Assembly (NCBI GenBank): GCA_905197905.1
Contig: CAJKAP010000003.1
Coordinates: 124,001 to 188,000, forward strand
Direction: 5' to 3'
Source of the DNA: an uncultured Sutterella sp.
GTDB taxonomy: Bacteria; Pseudomonadota; Gammaproteobacteria; Burkholderiales; Burkholderiaceae_F
DNA: 64,000 nucleotides
Numbering within the stretch: the first letter of the stretch is position 1; each line of letters starts with the position of its first letter. A program made the position numbers and the translations under genes. Positions 1-8,693 of this stretch are shown here, piece by piece. Under the pieces are notes generated by a model, which did not search any database, was not told the origin of the DNA, and saw only the letters and a program-made list of their open reading frames with translations.

Positions 1-570
1 AAGGTGCTCGCTGGGGAATTCACGAAAGATGTGCGCCCCCTTCTTTACGCCGATATTGTGCGCCGCGGGAAGGTGGTTGCGAGCGGCGTTGCCGTCAACG
101 ATATTGGTGTCACGCACGGTCGCGTGGGTGGCATGGTCGAATTTGTGATTTATGTGAACGGTCAGCAGATGTCGAGCCAGTTAGCGGACGGCATCATCTG
201 CTCGAGCCCCACAGGGTCGACGGCTTACTCGCTGGCGGCAAATGGCCCGATTATGCATCCGAGCTTAGCGGGACTTTGCCTTGTGCCAGTGGCACCGCAC
301 ACGCTCTCGAGCCGTCCGATCGTGTTACCGAGTGACGCGAAAATTGACATTGAAGTCATCAAAGTTCGCGATGCGGTGGCATACTTTGATATGCAAGAGT
401 TTTTTGATGTGCAAGCAGGCGACAAGTTAAAGATTCGTCTGAGCGAAAAGAAGATGACGCTACTGCATCCGCTCGACTTTGACTACTACGATATCTTGCG
501 CCAAAAGCTCAAATGGAATTACATGCCGATTGGGGAAGATCAACCCTCGGCGAAAAAGCCTCACGCTTAA
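1..570 (+). CDS. nadK: NAD kinase, C-terminal part (cut by window start)
   Basis: This is the last 189 codons of NAD kinase, which phosphorylates NAD to NADP in the cytoplasm. The open frame runs off the left edge, so the GGDGT nucleotide-binding motif expected upstream is not in view. The visible part has the family signature ADGIICSSPTGSTAYSLAA at about residues 60-80, matching the conserved STPTGSTAYSLSAGGP region, followed by the C-terminal beta-rich domain with SSRPIVLP. It sits 57 bp upstream of recN on the same strand; nadK-recN is a common proteobacterial pair and the two are probably co-transcribed. Confidence 0.95.
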   Translation, partial: KVLAGEFTKDVRPLLYADIVRRGKVVASGVAVNDIGVTHGRVGGMVEFVIYVNGQQMSSQLADGIICSSPTGSTAYSLAANGPIMHPSLAGLCLVPVAPHTLSSRPIVLPSDAKIDIEVIKVRDAVAYFDMQEFFDVQAGDKLKIRLSEKKMTLLHPLDFDYYDILRQKLKWNYMPIGEDQPSAKKPHA

Positions 571-627
571 GAAGAAAAAGCGAGAAGAGGCGAGAAACGT
601 TTTTCTCCTTACTGGAGACACCTCTTT

Positions 628-2271
628 ATGTTGCAGAGCCTGAGTTTACGAGACTTTGTCATTGTCGAAGCCCTGAATTTGGATGTCCGTCGTGGTTTTA
701 CCGTTTTAACTGGGGAAACGGGGGCAGGGAAGTCCATCTTGATTGATGCGTTAGGCATTTTGCTGGGCGGTCGTGCTGACGCAGATGTGGTGCGTGAAGG
801 CGCAGAACGTGCGCAAATTGTGGGCGAATTTACGCCCACCGAAGAAGTCACGCACTGGCTCGTGGAAAATCAACTGGACGATGCGAACAATTTGATGCTT
901 CGTCGCACAATCGATGATAAAGGACGCTCGAAGGCTTGGATTAATGGCGTTGCCGTGACGGTGACGCAACTGCGCATCTTGGGTGAAATGTTGATCGATA
1001 TTCATGGTCAGCATGCACACCAATCGCTTTTAAAACCACTCTTCCAATTAAAGCTTCTGGACGACCATGGGCAGCATGGTGAACTCTTGAAGGCCGTAAA
1101 GAGTGCTTACCACGAGTGGCAAGACGTTGCGCGTAAGCTAGATGAAATCACCAACGACGCTGAACGCATGGCAGAAAAAGCTGAACGCTTGCGTTGGATG
1201 ATTGAAGATCTCGAAGCCCTGATGCCTAAAGCTGACGAGTGGGAAGACTTAAACGCAAAGCATATTCGCCTCACTAACAGTGCCTCGATTTCTGAGGGAC
1301 TCGATGAAGCGCTTCAGGTCTTGACTGATGGGGATGACGCGGTCTCGATGCGGCTCTCAAGCCTTCATGGACGACTTTCTTCCCTTTCTCGCTACGATGA
1401 AAAGTTAGCTGATATCGCGGAAACACTCTCCAGCGCCATTGAGCTTGTGGAAGAAACCGGGCACGACATTTCGCACTATCTTGATCGTAACGACTGGGAC
1501 GAAGATGCTTACGAAGAGTTGGATCGTCGTGTGTCGCTTTACTACGATCTTTCGCGCAAATTCCGCACGGAACCCGAAAATTTAGCGGCGCTTCTGGACG
1601 AATCTCGTGCAGAGCTCGCCGAACTCACGAAAAAGCAAGACGAAGCCGCGTTGAGAAAAGAAATGGAACGCTTGAAGGCGGTCTATTTTGAAGCGGCGAA
1701 GAAGTTATCGGACGCCCGTCAGACGGTCGCCGCCCGCTTGGGGCAAGAAGTGACCGAGCAGATGCAAACGCTCGCTATGCAAGGCGCGCGCTTTGAAGTT
1801 TCGCTCGTTCCCTCTGACCCGACTGAGTTGGGGTTAGAAAAGTGCGAATTCTTGATTGCTGGGCACGCAGGGGTGCAAACGCGTCCCTTGATCAAGGTCG
1901 CCTCTGGCGGGGAATTGGCGCGTATCAGTTTGGCGATTTCGGTGATTACCGCACAGGTCGCTCCCGTACCGACGCTCATCTTTGACGAAGTTGATAGTGG
2001 AATTGGCGGCGCAGTCGCTGAAGTTGTCGGTAAAATGCTAAAACGACTTGGAGAAGAGCGCCAAGTGCTTTGTGTAACCCACTTGCCTCAGGTGGCCTCG
2101 TGTGGGAATCAACACTGGCGCGTTGAGAAGCACTACACGGGGACCACAACCGTGAGTCAACTGCGTGTGTTGCATGGTCCAGAACGAGTGGAAGAAATTG
2201 CTCGTATGTTGGCCGGCGCTTCGATTACAGATAAAACGCGAGCACTCGCTAGCGAGATGCTTGAAGAATGA
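628..2271 (+). CDS. recN: DNA repair protein RecN
   Basis: RecN is an SMC-like ATPase that acts on DNA double-strand breaks during recombinational repair. The 547-residue length is normal. The N-terminus has the Walker A motif GETGAGKS at about residue 30, the middle is a long charged coiled-coil region (about 150-370), and the C-terminus carries the ABC-type signature region SGGELARISLA and Walker B DEVDSGIGG. The ATG at 628 is preceded by a TGGAG ribosome-binding site. The gene follows nadK, and its stop codon overlaps a possible upstream start of the next gene (ATGA at 2268-2271). No SOS box was recognised in the short gap upstream. Confidence 0.97.
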   Translation: MLQSLSLRDFVIVEALNLDVRRGFTVLTGETGAGKSILIDALGILLGGRADADVVREGAERAQIVGEFTPTEEVTHWLVENQLDDANNLMLRRTIDDKGRSKAWINGVAVTVTQLRILGEMLIDIHGQHAHQSLLKPLFQLKLLDDHGQHGELLKAVKSAYHEWQDVARKLDEITNDAERMAEKAERLRWMIEDLEALMPKADEWEDLNAKHIRLTNSASISEGLDEALQVLTDGDDAVSMRLSSLHGRLSSLSRYDEKLADIAETLSSAIELVEETGHDISHYLDRNDWDEDAYEELDRRVSLYYDLSRKFRTEPENLAALLDESRAELAELTKKQDEAALRKEMERLKAVYFEAAKKLSDARQTVAARLGQEVTEQMQTLAMQGARFEVSLVPSDPTELGLEKCEFLIAGHAGVQTRPLIKVASGGELARISLAISVITAQVAPVPTLIFDEVDSGIGGAVAEVVGKMLKRLGEERQVLCVTHLPQVASCGNQHWRVEKHYTGTTTVSQLRVLHGPERVEEIARMLAGASITDKTRALASEMLEE

Positions 2272-2282
2272 AGGAACCAATA

Positions 2283-3068
2283 ATGGGTTGCTCCGTAATG
2301 ATCATTGCAAAGAATGAGGAATCTAACATTGTCGAGTGCATGTTAAGTTGCTCAAAATTTGCAACCCAATTTGTGGTGATCGATGACTTTAGTACCGATG
2401 CAACAGTAAAACGCATTGAAGAAAGTCAGTTTGCAGGGATCACCAACGTCTATCAGCGCTCCCTTGATGGGGACTGGGGTGGACAGCAGACCTACGGGAT
2501 TAAGGCTTGTACGGAAGAGTGGGTCTTTTTGATTGACGCTGACGAGCGTTGCACACCGGAATTAGCAGAAGAAATTTATCAGCACGTTCAGCAGGCTCCC
2601 ACGAAAGCTTATTGGGTTAAGCGCATAAACCACTTTGCTAAGCAAAAAGTGCGTCATGGTACGCTCTCGCCCGACTGGGTTTTGCGCCTTTTGCCACAAA
2701 AGGACTCTTATGTGGAAGGTCGTGTGCATCCCAAGATTTGCGTCAGTGTGCCAGAGGTTCGTCTTCGTGAAGTGATGCTTCACTACACGTATCAGGACTG
2801 GGCTCAGTATGAGCGCAAGATGAATCTTTATTCAACGCTTGCCGCGCAGAAGTATTTCCAGGAAAGAAAGAAGGTCTCCTGCCTTCCGATTGACATGCTT
2901 TTCCGTCCTTTCCTGGCTTTTGTGAAGATGTACCTTCTCAAGGGTGGTTTCTTAGATGGCACTTTGGGTTGGGTGCTCTCGCACCAGTACGCCAATTACA
3001 CCATGGCTAAGTACATCAAACTCGCCGAGCTTTATCGCAAAGAAAAGGCTGAAAAAGCGGGGAAATAA
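2283..3068 (+). CDS. Glycosyltransferase family 2 protein (WaaE/KdtX-like)
   Basis: A GT-A fold glycosyltransferase of about 261 residues, probably adding a sugar to lipopolysaccharide core. It opens with SVMIIAKNEESNI, and has VIDDFSTDAT (nucleotide-sugar binding) and LIDADERC (DxD-type metal site), the usual order in WaaE/KdtX-like enzymes. Two starts are possible: an ATG at 2268 overlapping the recN stop, and the ATG at 2283, which has AAGGA seven bases upstream. I chose 2283 because it has the ribosome-binding site and places the first beta strand at the start. The gene is convergent with a GT9 gene across a shared terminator, and msbA is nearby, which fits LPS assembly. The exact substrate is unknown. 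Confidence 0.85.
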   Translation: MGCSVMIIAKNEESNIVECMLSCSKFATQFVVIDDFSTDATVKRIEESQFAGITNVYQRSLDGDWGGQQTYGIKACTEEWVFLIDADERCTPELAEEIYQHVQQAPTKAYWVKRINHFAKQKVRHGTLSPDWVLRLLPQKDSYVEGRVHPKICVSVPEVRLREVMLHYTYQDWAQYERKMNLYSTLAAQKYFQERKKVSCLPIDMLFRPFLAFVKMYLLKGGFLDGTLGWVLSHQYANYTMAKYIKLAELYRKEKAEKAGK

Positions 3069-3086
3069 AAACGAAACGATAAAAGA

Positions 3087-3119
3087 AGAGCGGTACCCAT
3101 TTGGATACCGCTCTCTTTG
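3087..3119. terminator. Bidirectional terminator between two glycosyltransferase genes
   Basis: A 9-bp perfect stem (3087-3095 with 3106-3114) is followed by a T-rich run on the plus strand and has an A-rich run on its left that serves the minus strand. It lies between the convergent GT2 and GT9 genes. Confidence 0.8.
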
Positions 3120-3139
3120 TTATTAGGGTTTCTCGAAGG

Positions 3140-4081
3140 TTAAGCACCCACGATTTCGTGAATGTTCTTCACCACTTCTTCCACAGAAGCCCAGCCAGAC
3201 TTCGCATCACCCAACACACGGGCGTCTTTATTCCAAGGACGCGTGCGTTCAATTTCCGTGACACCCACGAGCGTGATTTGCTTGGCTTGTACTGCCGCAG
3301 CCACGTGGCTCACACCAGAGTCATTGGCAATAACGATCTGGGCGAGTTTTGCAAGCGCGGCGTAGTTTCCCAACGTGGTCGGTTCAAGAATTGTTGCGTC
3401 AGGGCAAGCTTTACGGTTTTCTTCCACTTCACGAGCCGAGGGGAAGATGATCGGTTCAATGCCCAAATCGCGTAAAGGTTTGCAGAGCTCATTGAAGTGT
3501 GCCCAAGCCTTAACTTTCCCATGGTGCAGACCACGAGCGACCGGTGCAAGGAGAGCAAAGCGCTGAGGAATCTTGAATTGGGCCATCAAGTTGCGAGCCG
3601 CAGCTTCGTGGCGAGCAAGGACTTTGAGACCTAACTCTTCAGGCGCTTTATCCCAAGCGGGCGTACCACCCCAACGGATAATCGCTTCGTGCGCCACGTA
3701 GAAAAAGCGCTCAACTTCGTGCATGACACCAGGCTCTGGAATCGCTTTATCTAAGAGGAAGCGACGCCCATCGGTTGCGAGCCCCGCGCTCTTAATACGA
3801 CCAATCGAAAAGAGCAGAGCCGAACTAAAGGAATTCGGGAAAAGAAGACCTGTTGGGTTGGGACCCACATGCTGGCTCAAATAGCGAATACGCATGAGGT
3901 CTTCGGTGACATGGCCTTCAATGGGGTCAAAACGCCAACCCATGCCGCTCATCAAATCTTCGGCCCAACGCTTACCAGCTAACATCGGCGTGAAGCCACT
4001 GGCTTCAAGGAGACGTAGCGCCGGAAGGGCCATACAGCAGTCGCCTACGTGGTTGGGAAGACGACAAAGAATATTAGGCAT
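3140..4081 (-). CDS. Glycosyltransferase family 9 (ADP-heptose:LPS heptosyltransferase-like)
   Basis: A 313-residue GT-B protein of the heptosyltransferase family that acts in LPS inner-core synthesis at the cytoplasmic membrane face. The N-terminal Rossmann half has the typical opening ILCRLPNHVGDCCMALPALR (compare the R..N.GD...PAL.. pattern of WaaC/WaaF). The C-terminal half has VIANDSGVSHVAAA, the donor-binding signature (usually NDSG..H.A.A). The ATG at 4081 has GGAG seven bases upstream. It is divergent from msbA. I cannot tell which heptose position it modifies; the Cys-rich N-terminus is slightly unusual. Confidence 0.85.
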   Translation of the reverse strand: MPNILCRLPNHVGDCCMALPALRLLEASGFTPMLAGKRWAEDLMSGMGWRFDPIEGHVTEDLMRIRYLSQHVGPNPTGLLFPNSFSSALLFSIGRIKSAGLATDGRRFLLDKAIPEPGVMHEVERFFYVAHEAIIRWGGTPAWDKAPEELGLKVLARHEAAARNLMAQFKIPQRFALLAPVARGLHHGKVKAWAHFNELCKPLRDLGIEPIIFPSAREVEENRKACPDATILEPTTLGNYAALAKLAQIVIANDSGVSHVAAAVQAKQITLVGVTEIERTRPWNKDARVLGDAKSGWASVEEVVKNIHEIVGA

Positions 4082-4277
4082 GAAAACTCCGAGGAGTTGA
4101 GAGAGAAAAAACGTTATCCCTCTATTTTAGCAAGAGCAATGACGATATAGGGGTAAGAGTTAAGTCGAGGTGCGACTGAATGTGAGGAAGTTAACCTAAA
4201 AAGCCCCCACAATTTCCTTTCTACTCTGTATGATGATGAGATTGACAAAATTCTTTTTTCCCGCTTGATTTTCAGTG

Positions 4278-6077
4278 ATGAAAGACAAAATTCCTTTTTT
4301 GCGAAACCCTTATTTGATGCGCCTTTTTGGCTACTTGCCTCCCTATAAGGGACTCCTTGCGCTTTCGGCCGTTGCGATGGTCGTGGGCGGTGGTGCATCC
4401 TCGCTCATTGCCATGATGCTCGGTAAGCTCACCGACATGGGGTTTTACGATAAAAATCCTGATGTGCTCTATTGGGCACCGATCGCGTTGATTGGAATTT
4501 CCGTGATCTATGGGGGCTCGCAGTTTTTGAGCGCCTATTGGCTCGCGAAAATTTCGCAATCGATTTTGCGTGGTCTTCGTCTCACGATGTTCCAGCGCTT
4601 GCTCGCTTGGGGCGATTGGTCCTATCAGGAAAATCGTTGCGGGAAAATTCAAGCGAAGTTTATTAATGAAGCGAGCGTCGCGCTAGGTGGCGCAGCCACG
4701 GTGATGACGACGATCATCCGTGACTCGATTCAGATCGTCTGTTTGATTGCCGTGCTCATTTACCACAACTGGCAGTTGACGTTAGTGACCGTGGTGATCG
4801 CGCCCGCTTTGGCTGCGGTGCTCCGCTGGGTGAGTAAGCGTATTAAGGCGATCACGAAGATGACGCAGACTTACTTTGGTTCGTTGATTACGGTGATTTC
4901 TGAGGCCTACGAAGGCTCTCGCGTGGTGAAGATTTACGACGCACGTAAGTTTGAAGAAGAACGCTTTTCGGAAGTGAATGATCAGCTGGCGACCTTGACC
5001 TTGAAGGCCAATAAAGTGAATGCCGCAGGCACGCCCTTGACGCAATTAATCACGATGGCGGGTGTGTCGGTGGTGATTGTGTTTGCCTTGATGCAGGCTC
5101 AGCAGGGCATTATCACGATTGGGGAATTTACAACGTTCTTGTCGGCCCTCCTTCTCTTGATGAACCCAGTGCGCCACCTCTCGAACTTAAACGGTACAAC
5201 GGCTGCGATGACCGCGGCGGCGGAAAGTCTTTTTGGCATGCTTGATATTGAGCCCGAAAAGGATCCTGGCACCACGGAATTAAAGGACGCCAAGGGCGCA
5301 ATTCGCTTTGAGCATGTCTCCTACCAATATGCTGGTGCAGAAAAGAAAGCGGTCGATGACTTTAACCTTGATGTGAAGCCTGGCGAAGTGATTGCTCTGG
5401 TGGGGACTTCTGGCTCTGGGAAGTCGACGATTATTAACCTCTTGCCGCGCTTCTTGATTCCAACAGAAGGCGAAATCTACTATGACGGACACGCTCAGTC
5501 TTCGTTGACCTTAAAGAGCTTGCGCGAGCAGATGGCCCTGGTGAGCCAAGAAGTGACGATTTTTGACGATACGATTGCCGCCAATATCGCCTATGGGTGT
5601 GCAGATCGTGTGTCGCGCGAAGAAATTGAAGCAGCCGCCGATGCTGCTGCTTTGACGGACGTGATCCGTGCTTTGCCCGATGGGCTCGACACGAAAGTGG
5701 GTGCAGCAGGTAGCGCTTTGTCTGGCGGCCAGCGTCAACGTATTTCGATTGCGCGAGCGATTTTGAAGAATGCCCCGATTTTGCTTTTAGATGAAGCGAC
5801 GAGTGCGCTCGATACGGAAAGCGAAAAGCATATTCAAGAGTCCATTAACGTGCTGATGAAAGGTCGCACGACGTTTGTGGTGGCTCACCGTCTTTCCACG
5901 ATTGAAAAAGCAGACCGCATTATCGTGATGAAAGAGGGTAAAGTCGTTGAAATGGGCACTCACAAGAGCCTACTCGCAGAGGGCGGTTCGTACGCCAACC
6001 TCTATAATATTCAGTTTAGCCAGCGCGCTTCGAGCGAGACTTCCGAAGAGGAAGTGAGTGCTCCAGCGGCAGGTTAA
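4278..6077 (+). CDS. msbA: Lipid A export ABC transporter/flippase MsbA
   Basis: MsbA flips the lipid A-core across the inner membrane using ATP. The roughly 600 residues comprise an N-terminal six-helix transmembrane domain (about 1-320) and a C-terminal nucleotide-binding domain with Walker A GTSGSGKST (about 377-385), Q-loop LVSQEVTIFDD, signature LSGGQRQR, Walker B ILLLDEATSALD and the H-loop VAHRLST. The frame offers GTG at 4275 directly followed by ATG at 4278; no clear ribosome-binding site decides between them. It is divergent from a heptosyltransferase-like gene, supporting LPS export over a general half-transporter, though a drug-exporting relative cannot be excluded. Confidence 0.87.
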   Translation: MKDKIPFLRNPYLMRLFGYLPPYKGLLALSAVAMVVGGGASSLIAMMLGKLTDMGFYDKNPDVLYWAPIALIGISVIYGGSQFLSAYWLAKISQSILRGLRLTMFQRLLAWGDWSYQENRCGKIQAKFINEASVALGGAATVMTTIIRDSIQIVCLIAVLIYHNWQLTLVTVVIAPALAAVLRWVSKRIKAITKMTQTYFGSLITVISEAYEGSRVVKIYDARKFEEERFSEVNDQLATLTLKANKVNAAGTPLTQLITMAGVSVVIVFALMQAQQGIITIGEFTTFLSALLLLMNPVRHLSNLNGTTAAMTAAAESLFGMLDIEPEKDPGTTELKDAKGAIRFEHVSYQYAGAEKKAVDDFNLDVKPGEVIALVGTSGSGKSTIINLLPRFLIPTEGEIYYDGHAQSSLTLKSLREQMALVSQEVTIFDDTIAANIAYGCADRVSREEIEAAADAAALTDVIRALPDGLDTKVGAAGSALSGGQRQRISIARAILKNAPILLLDEATSALDTESEKHIQESINVLMKGRTTFVVAHRLSTIEKADRIIVMKEGKVVEMGTHKSLLAEGGSYANLYNIQFSQRASSETSEEEVSAPAAG

Positions 6078-6123
6078 TCAAACCCAATTTTGTGTTGCCT
6101 CTTTTTCTGGTTGAAGGCTTCCT

Positions 6124-7503
6124 ATGGAAATCTGCGTTTTTGACATGTTCCGCGTTGGTCTTGGTCCCTCGTCTTCTCATACGGTGGGACCTTTGCGCGC
6201 AGCCAAAGCGTTTGTAGATACGTTAATGGAGAAGAATCTCCTTGAAGGCGTCTCCGCCATTCAAGTGGAATTGATGGGGAGTTTGGCCGCTACAGGTCGC
6301 GGACATGGCACCGATATCGCAACCATTTTGGGGCTGCTTGGCGAAACGCCAGAGACGGTTGATCCCGATACGGTAGAGGCGCGCATCCAGAAGATTCGAG
6401 AAGAAAAGCGCATCTGCTTAGGGGGCAAACATTGGGTGGATTTCGATCCAGGTTGGGACATTCGCTTTGAGCCCGATCATGTGCCCGAATACCACACCAA
6501 CGCGATGGAATTGACGGCTCTTCGCCGTGATATTCCGCTCTACACACGCCGCTACTATTCGATTGGCGGGGGCTTTGTGAGAGCCGCGCAAGAAAATAAC
6601 CCTGAACTCCCAGAAGAAGAGAAAAAGGTCGAGGCAGAAAAACCTCTGCCTTATCCCTTTACTAACAGCACTGAGCTGATGGCTTGGACGCGAAAGACGG
6701 GTTTGAGCATTGCCGAGATTGTGCGCGCTAACGAGAGCGTGCGTTTTTCTACTGAAGAAATTAACGCCAAACTCGATGCTGTCTGGGAAGTGATGTCGCA
6801 GTGTATGGATCGCGGTTTCCGCCAGAGCGGTGTGATGCCGGGTCCCATGAAAATTGCGCGTCGCGCCGCCAAAATGCGTGAAGCGCTCTCTGCGCATCCG
6901 GATGATCCGCTCATCGTGCTCGACTGGGTGAACGCGTATGCGATTGCCGTTTCAGAAGAAAACGCTTCGGGCGGGCGTGTGGTCACGGCTCCGACAAATG
7001 GCGCGGCGGGCGTGATTCCCGCTGTGGTGAAATACTACTTAAAGCATGTGCCTGGCAGTACGCTTGAGAAAGTGCGCACCTTCTTTTTAACAGCAGGCGC
7101 AGTCGGGATGATCTTTAAGCGCAACGCTTCGATTTCTGGCGCGGAAGTGGGTTGTCAAGGCGAAGTGGGTGTCGCTTGCTCGATGGCAGCGGCTGGGCTC
7201 ACGGCGGTCTTAGGGGGTACCCCAGACCAAGTGGAAAATGCAGCAGAAATCGGCATGGAACATAATCTTGGTCTCACTTGCGATCCCGTCGCAGGACAAG
7301 TGCAGATTCCTTGCATTGAACGTAACGCGATTGCAGCAGTGAAAGCCATTAACGCCGCTCGTATGTCCATGCGTGGTGACGGCTCGCACTATGTGAGCTT
7401 AGACCAAGTCGTGCAGACCATGTATGAGACTGGGCGCGATATGCAAAGTAAATACAAAGAAACGAGCCGAGGTGGGTTAGCCATTCGACTGGTGGGCTGC
7501 TAA
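6124..7503 (+). CDS. sdaA: L-serine ammonia-lyase (iron-sulfur type, single chain)
   Basis: Catalyses deamination of L-serine to pyruvate and ammonia with a [4Fe-4S] cluster. The 459 residues carry the beta domain first, with FDMFRVGLGPSSSHTVGP near the N-terminus, and the alpha domain after it, with ASGGRVVTAPTNGAAGVIP and the cluster-region cysteines in GCQGEVGVAC and in TCDPVAGQVQIPC near the end. This is the fused SdaA/SdaB architecture of proteobacteria. It follows msbA by 46 bp and is followed 34 bp later by a permease, possibly co-transcribed. It would feed amino-acid carbon into central metabolism. Confidence 0.95.
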   Translation: MEICVFDMFRVGLGPSSSHTVGPLRAAKAFVDTLMEKNLLEGVSAIQVELMGSLAATGRGHGTDIATILGLLGETPETVDPDTVEARIQKIREEKRICLGGKHWVDFDPGWDIRFEPDHVPEYHTNAMELTALRRDIPLYTRRYYSIGGGFVRAAQENNPELPEEEKKVEAEKPLPYPFTNSTELMAWTRKTGLSIAEIVRANESVRFSTEEINAKLDAVWEVMSQCMDRGFRQSGVMPGPMKIARRAAKMREALSAHPDDPLIVLDWVNAYAIAVSEENASGGRVVTAPTNGAAGVIPAVVKYYLKHVPGSTLEKVRTFFLTAGAVGMIFKRNASISGAEVGCQGEVGVACSMAAAGLTAVLGGTPDQVENAAEIGMEHNLGLTCDPVAGQVQIPCIERNAIAAVKAINAARMSMRGDGSHYVSLDQVVQTMYETGRDMQSKYKETSRGGLAIRLVGC

Positions 7504-7537
7504 GCCCAAGAAAAGAAAAAAGGAGAGAGGTGAGCCC

Positions 7538-8512
7538 ATGGTGGTTGGGATTATTTTTGGGATTTTGGCGTGCATGATTTGGGGGGCGGTCTATATCGCC
7601 CCGCTTCTTGTGCCAACTTACGATCCAGCCATTCTTGCAACTGGGCGCTATGTCATTTTTGGCATGCTCTCGGTGGGACTTGCGCTCTCGCAACTCAAAG
7701 AATTTCGCCACTACAAAATCGCCGACTGGTATCAGGCGCTGTTGCTGGGCGTCATTGGGAACATCTTTTACTATTGGGTTCTGGCGATGTGCGTGAAGTA
7801 TTCGGGCGCACCGATTGCAGGCGCATTCACCGCCATGATCCCGATTCTTGTCGCCATTATTGGGAATTACCAAGAAAAGAATCCCGAACGCCGCGTAGCC
7901 TGGTCTTCCCTCGTGATTCCGCTTTCGATGATCATGGTCGGCATGGCGTGCTTAAACGGGACCGAATTCTTCTACTTAGTGGGTTCTGGACGCGTTTCCT
8001 CTTCTGACTTCTGGATTGGCGTGGCTTTTGGGGCGGTCTCGCTTTTTGTTTGGACCTGGTATCCGCTTAAAAACGCCGCTTGGTTGCAAGAAAACCCTGC
8101 ACGCTCGCCTCGCTCTTGGGCTTCAGCTCAAGGGGTGGCGCTTTTCCCTGCAGCCCTCTTGCTTCTCGCTTACTTCTGGTGGAGCGCTCCAGCGGAAACG
8201 GGCTTTTTGGGGGACGAACCCACGAAATTTATCCTCATCTGTGTGGGCTTAGGGATTGTGTGCTCTTGGGTCGGGATTGCGCTCTGGAATCAGATGAGCT
8301 TGCGCTTACCTCGTGCTCTGGGCGGTCAGATGATCATCTTTGAGACGATCTTTGCTGTGATTTATGCGCATATCTGGCGCGAAAGCTGGCCCTCGCTTTT
8401 GATGACCGTGGGGATGACCTCCTTACTCGTGGGGATTGCGCTCGCCATGCGAGTTTTCCGACGTGCACGCGAAAAAGTGCATGTGGAAGTCGCGAATTCA
8501 GAGGTCCAATAA
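7538..8512 (+). CDS. EamA/DMT-family permease
   Basis: A 324-residue inner-membrane protein with about ten hydrophobic helices, in two repeats as in the drug/metabolite transporter superfamily. The first begins GIIFGILACMIWGAVYIAPLL, close to the FA..WG..F pattern of EamA repeats, and the second repeat ends with MIIFETIFAVIYAHIWRESW, the usual E-containing ninth-helix motif. The start at 7538 has a strong purine-rich AGGAGAGAGG upstream. It sits just behind sdaA, so an amino-acid exporter is possible, but the substrate cannot be read from the sequence. Confidence 0.88.
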   Translation: MVVGIIFGILACMIWGAVYIAPLLVPTYDPAILATGRYVIFGMLSVGLALSQLKEFRHYKIADWYQALLLGVIGNIFYYWVLAMCVKYSGAPIAGAFTAMIPILVAIIGNYQEKNPERRVAWSSLVIPLSMIMVGMACLNGTEFFYLVGSGRVSSSDFWIGVAFGAVSLFVWTWYPLKNAAWLQENPARSPRSWASAQGVALFPAALLLLAYFWWSAPAETGFLGDEPTKFILICVGLGIVCSWVGIALWNQMSLRLPRALGGQMIIFETIFAVIYAHIWRESWPSLLMTVGMTSLLVGIALAMRVFRRAREKVHVEVANSEVQ

Positions 8513-8693
8513 CTGAGGATTGCGCTAGGAGTCACGCTCTTTTCGCAAAGAGAAAGTCGAAACTCAGTACAATGAATACACCTTAAACCATTAAAGACAC
8601 GAAAGTGACGCGAAAGACTTGCGCGCTTCTCGTGCGGCTCGAAGGCTTGAGCGTGAGCTCGCTCTTCTGGCACAACGATTGAGAATAAAAACA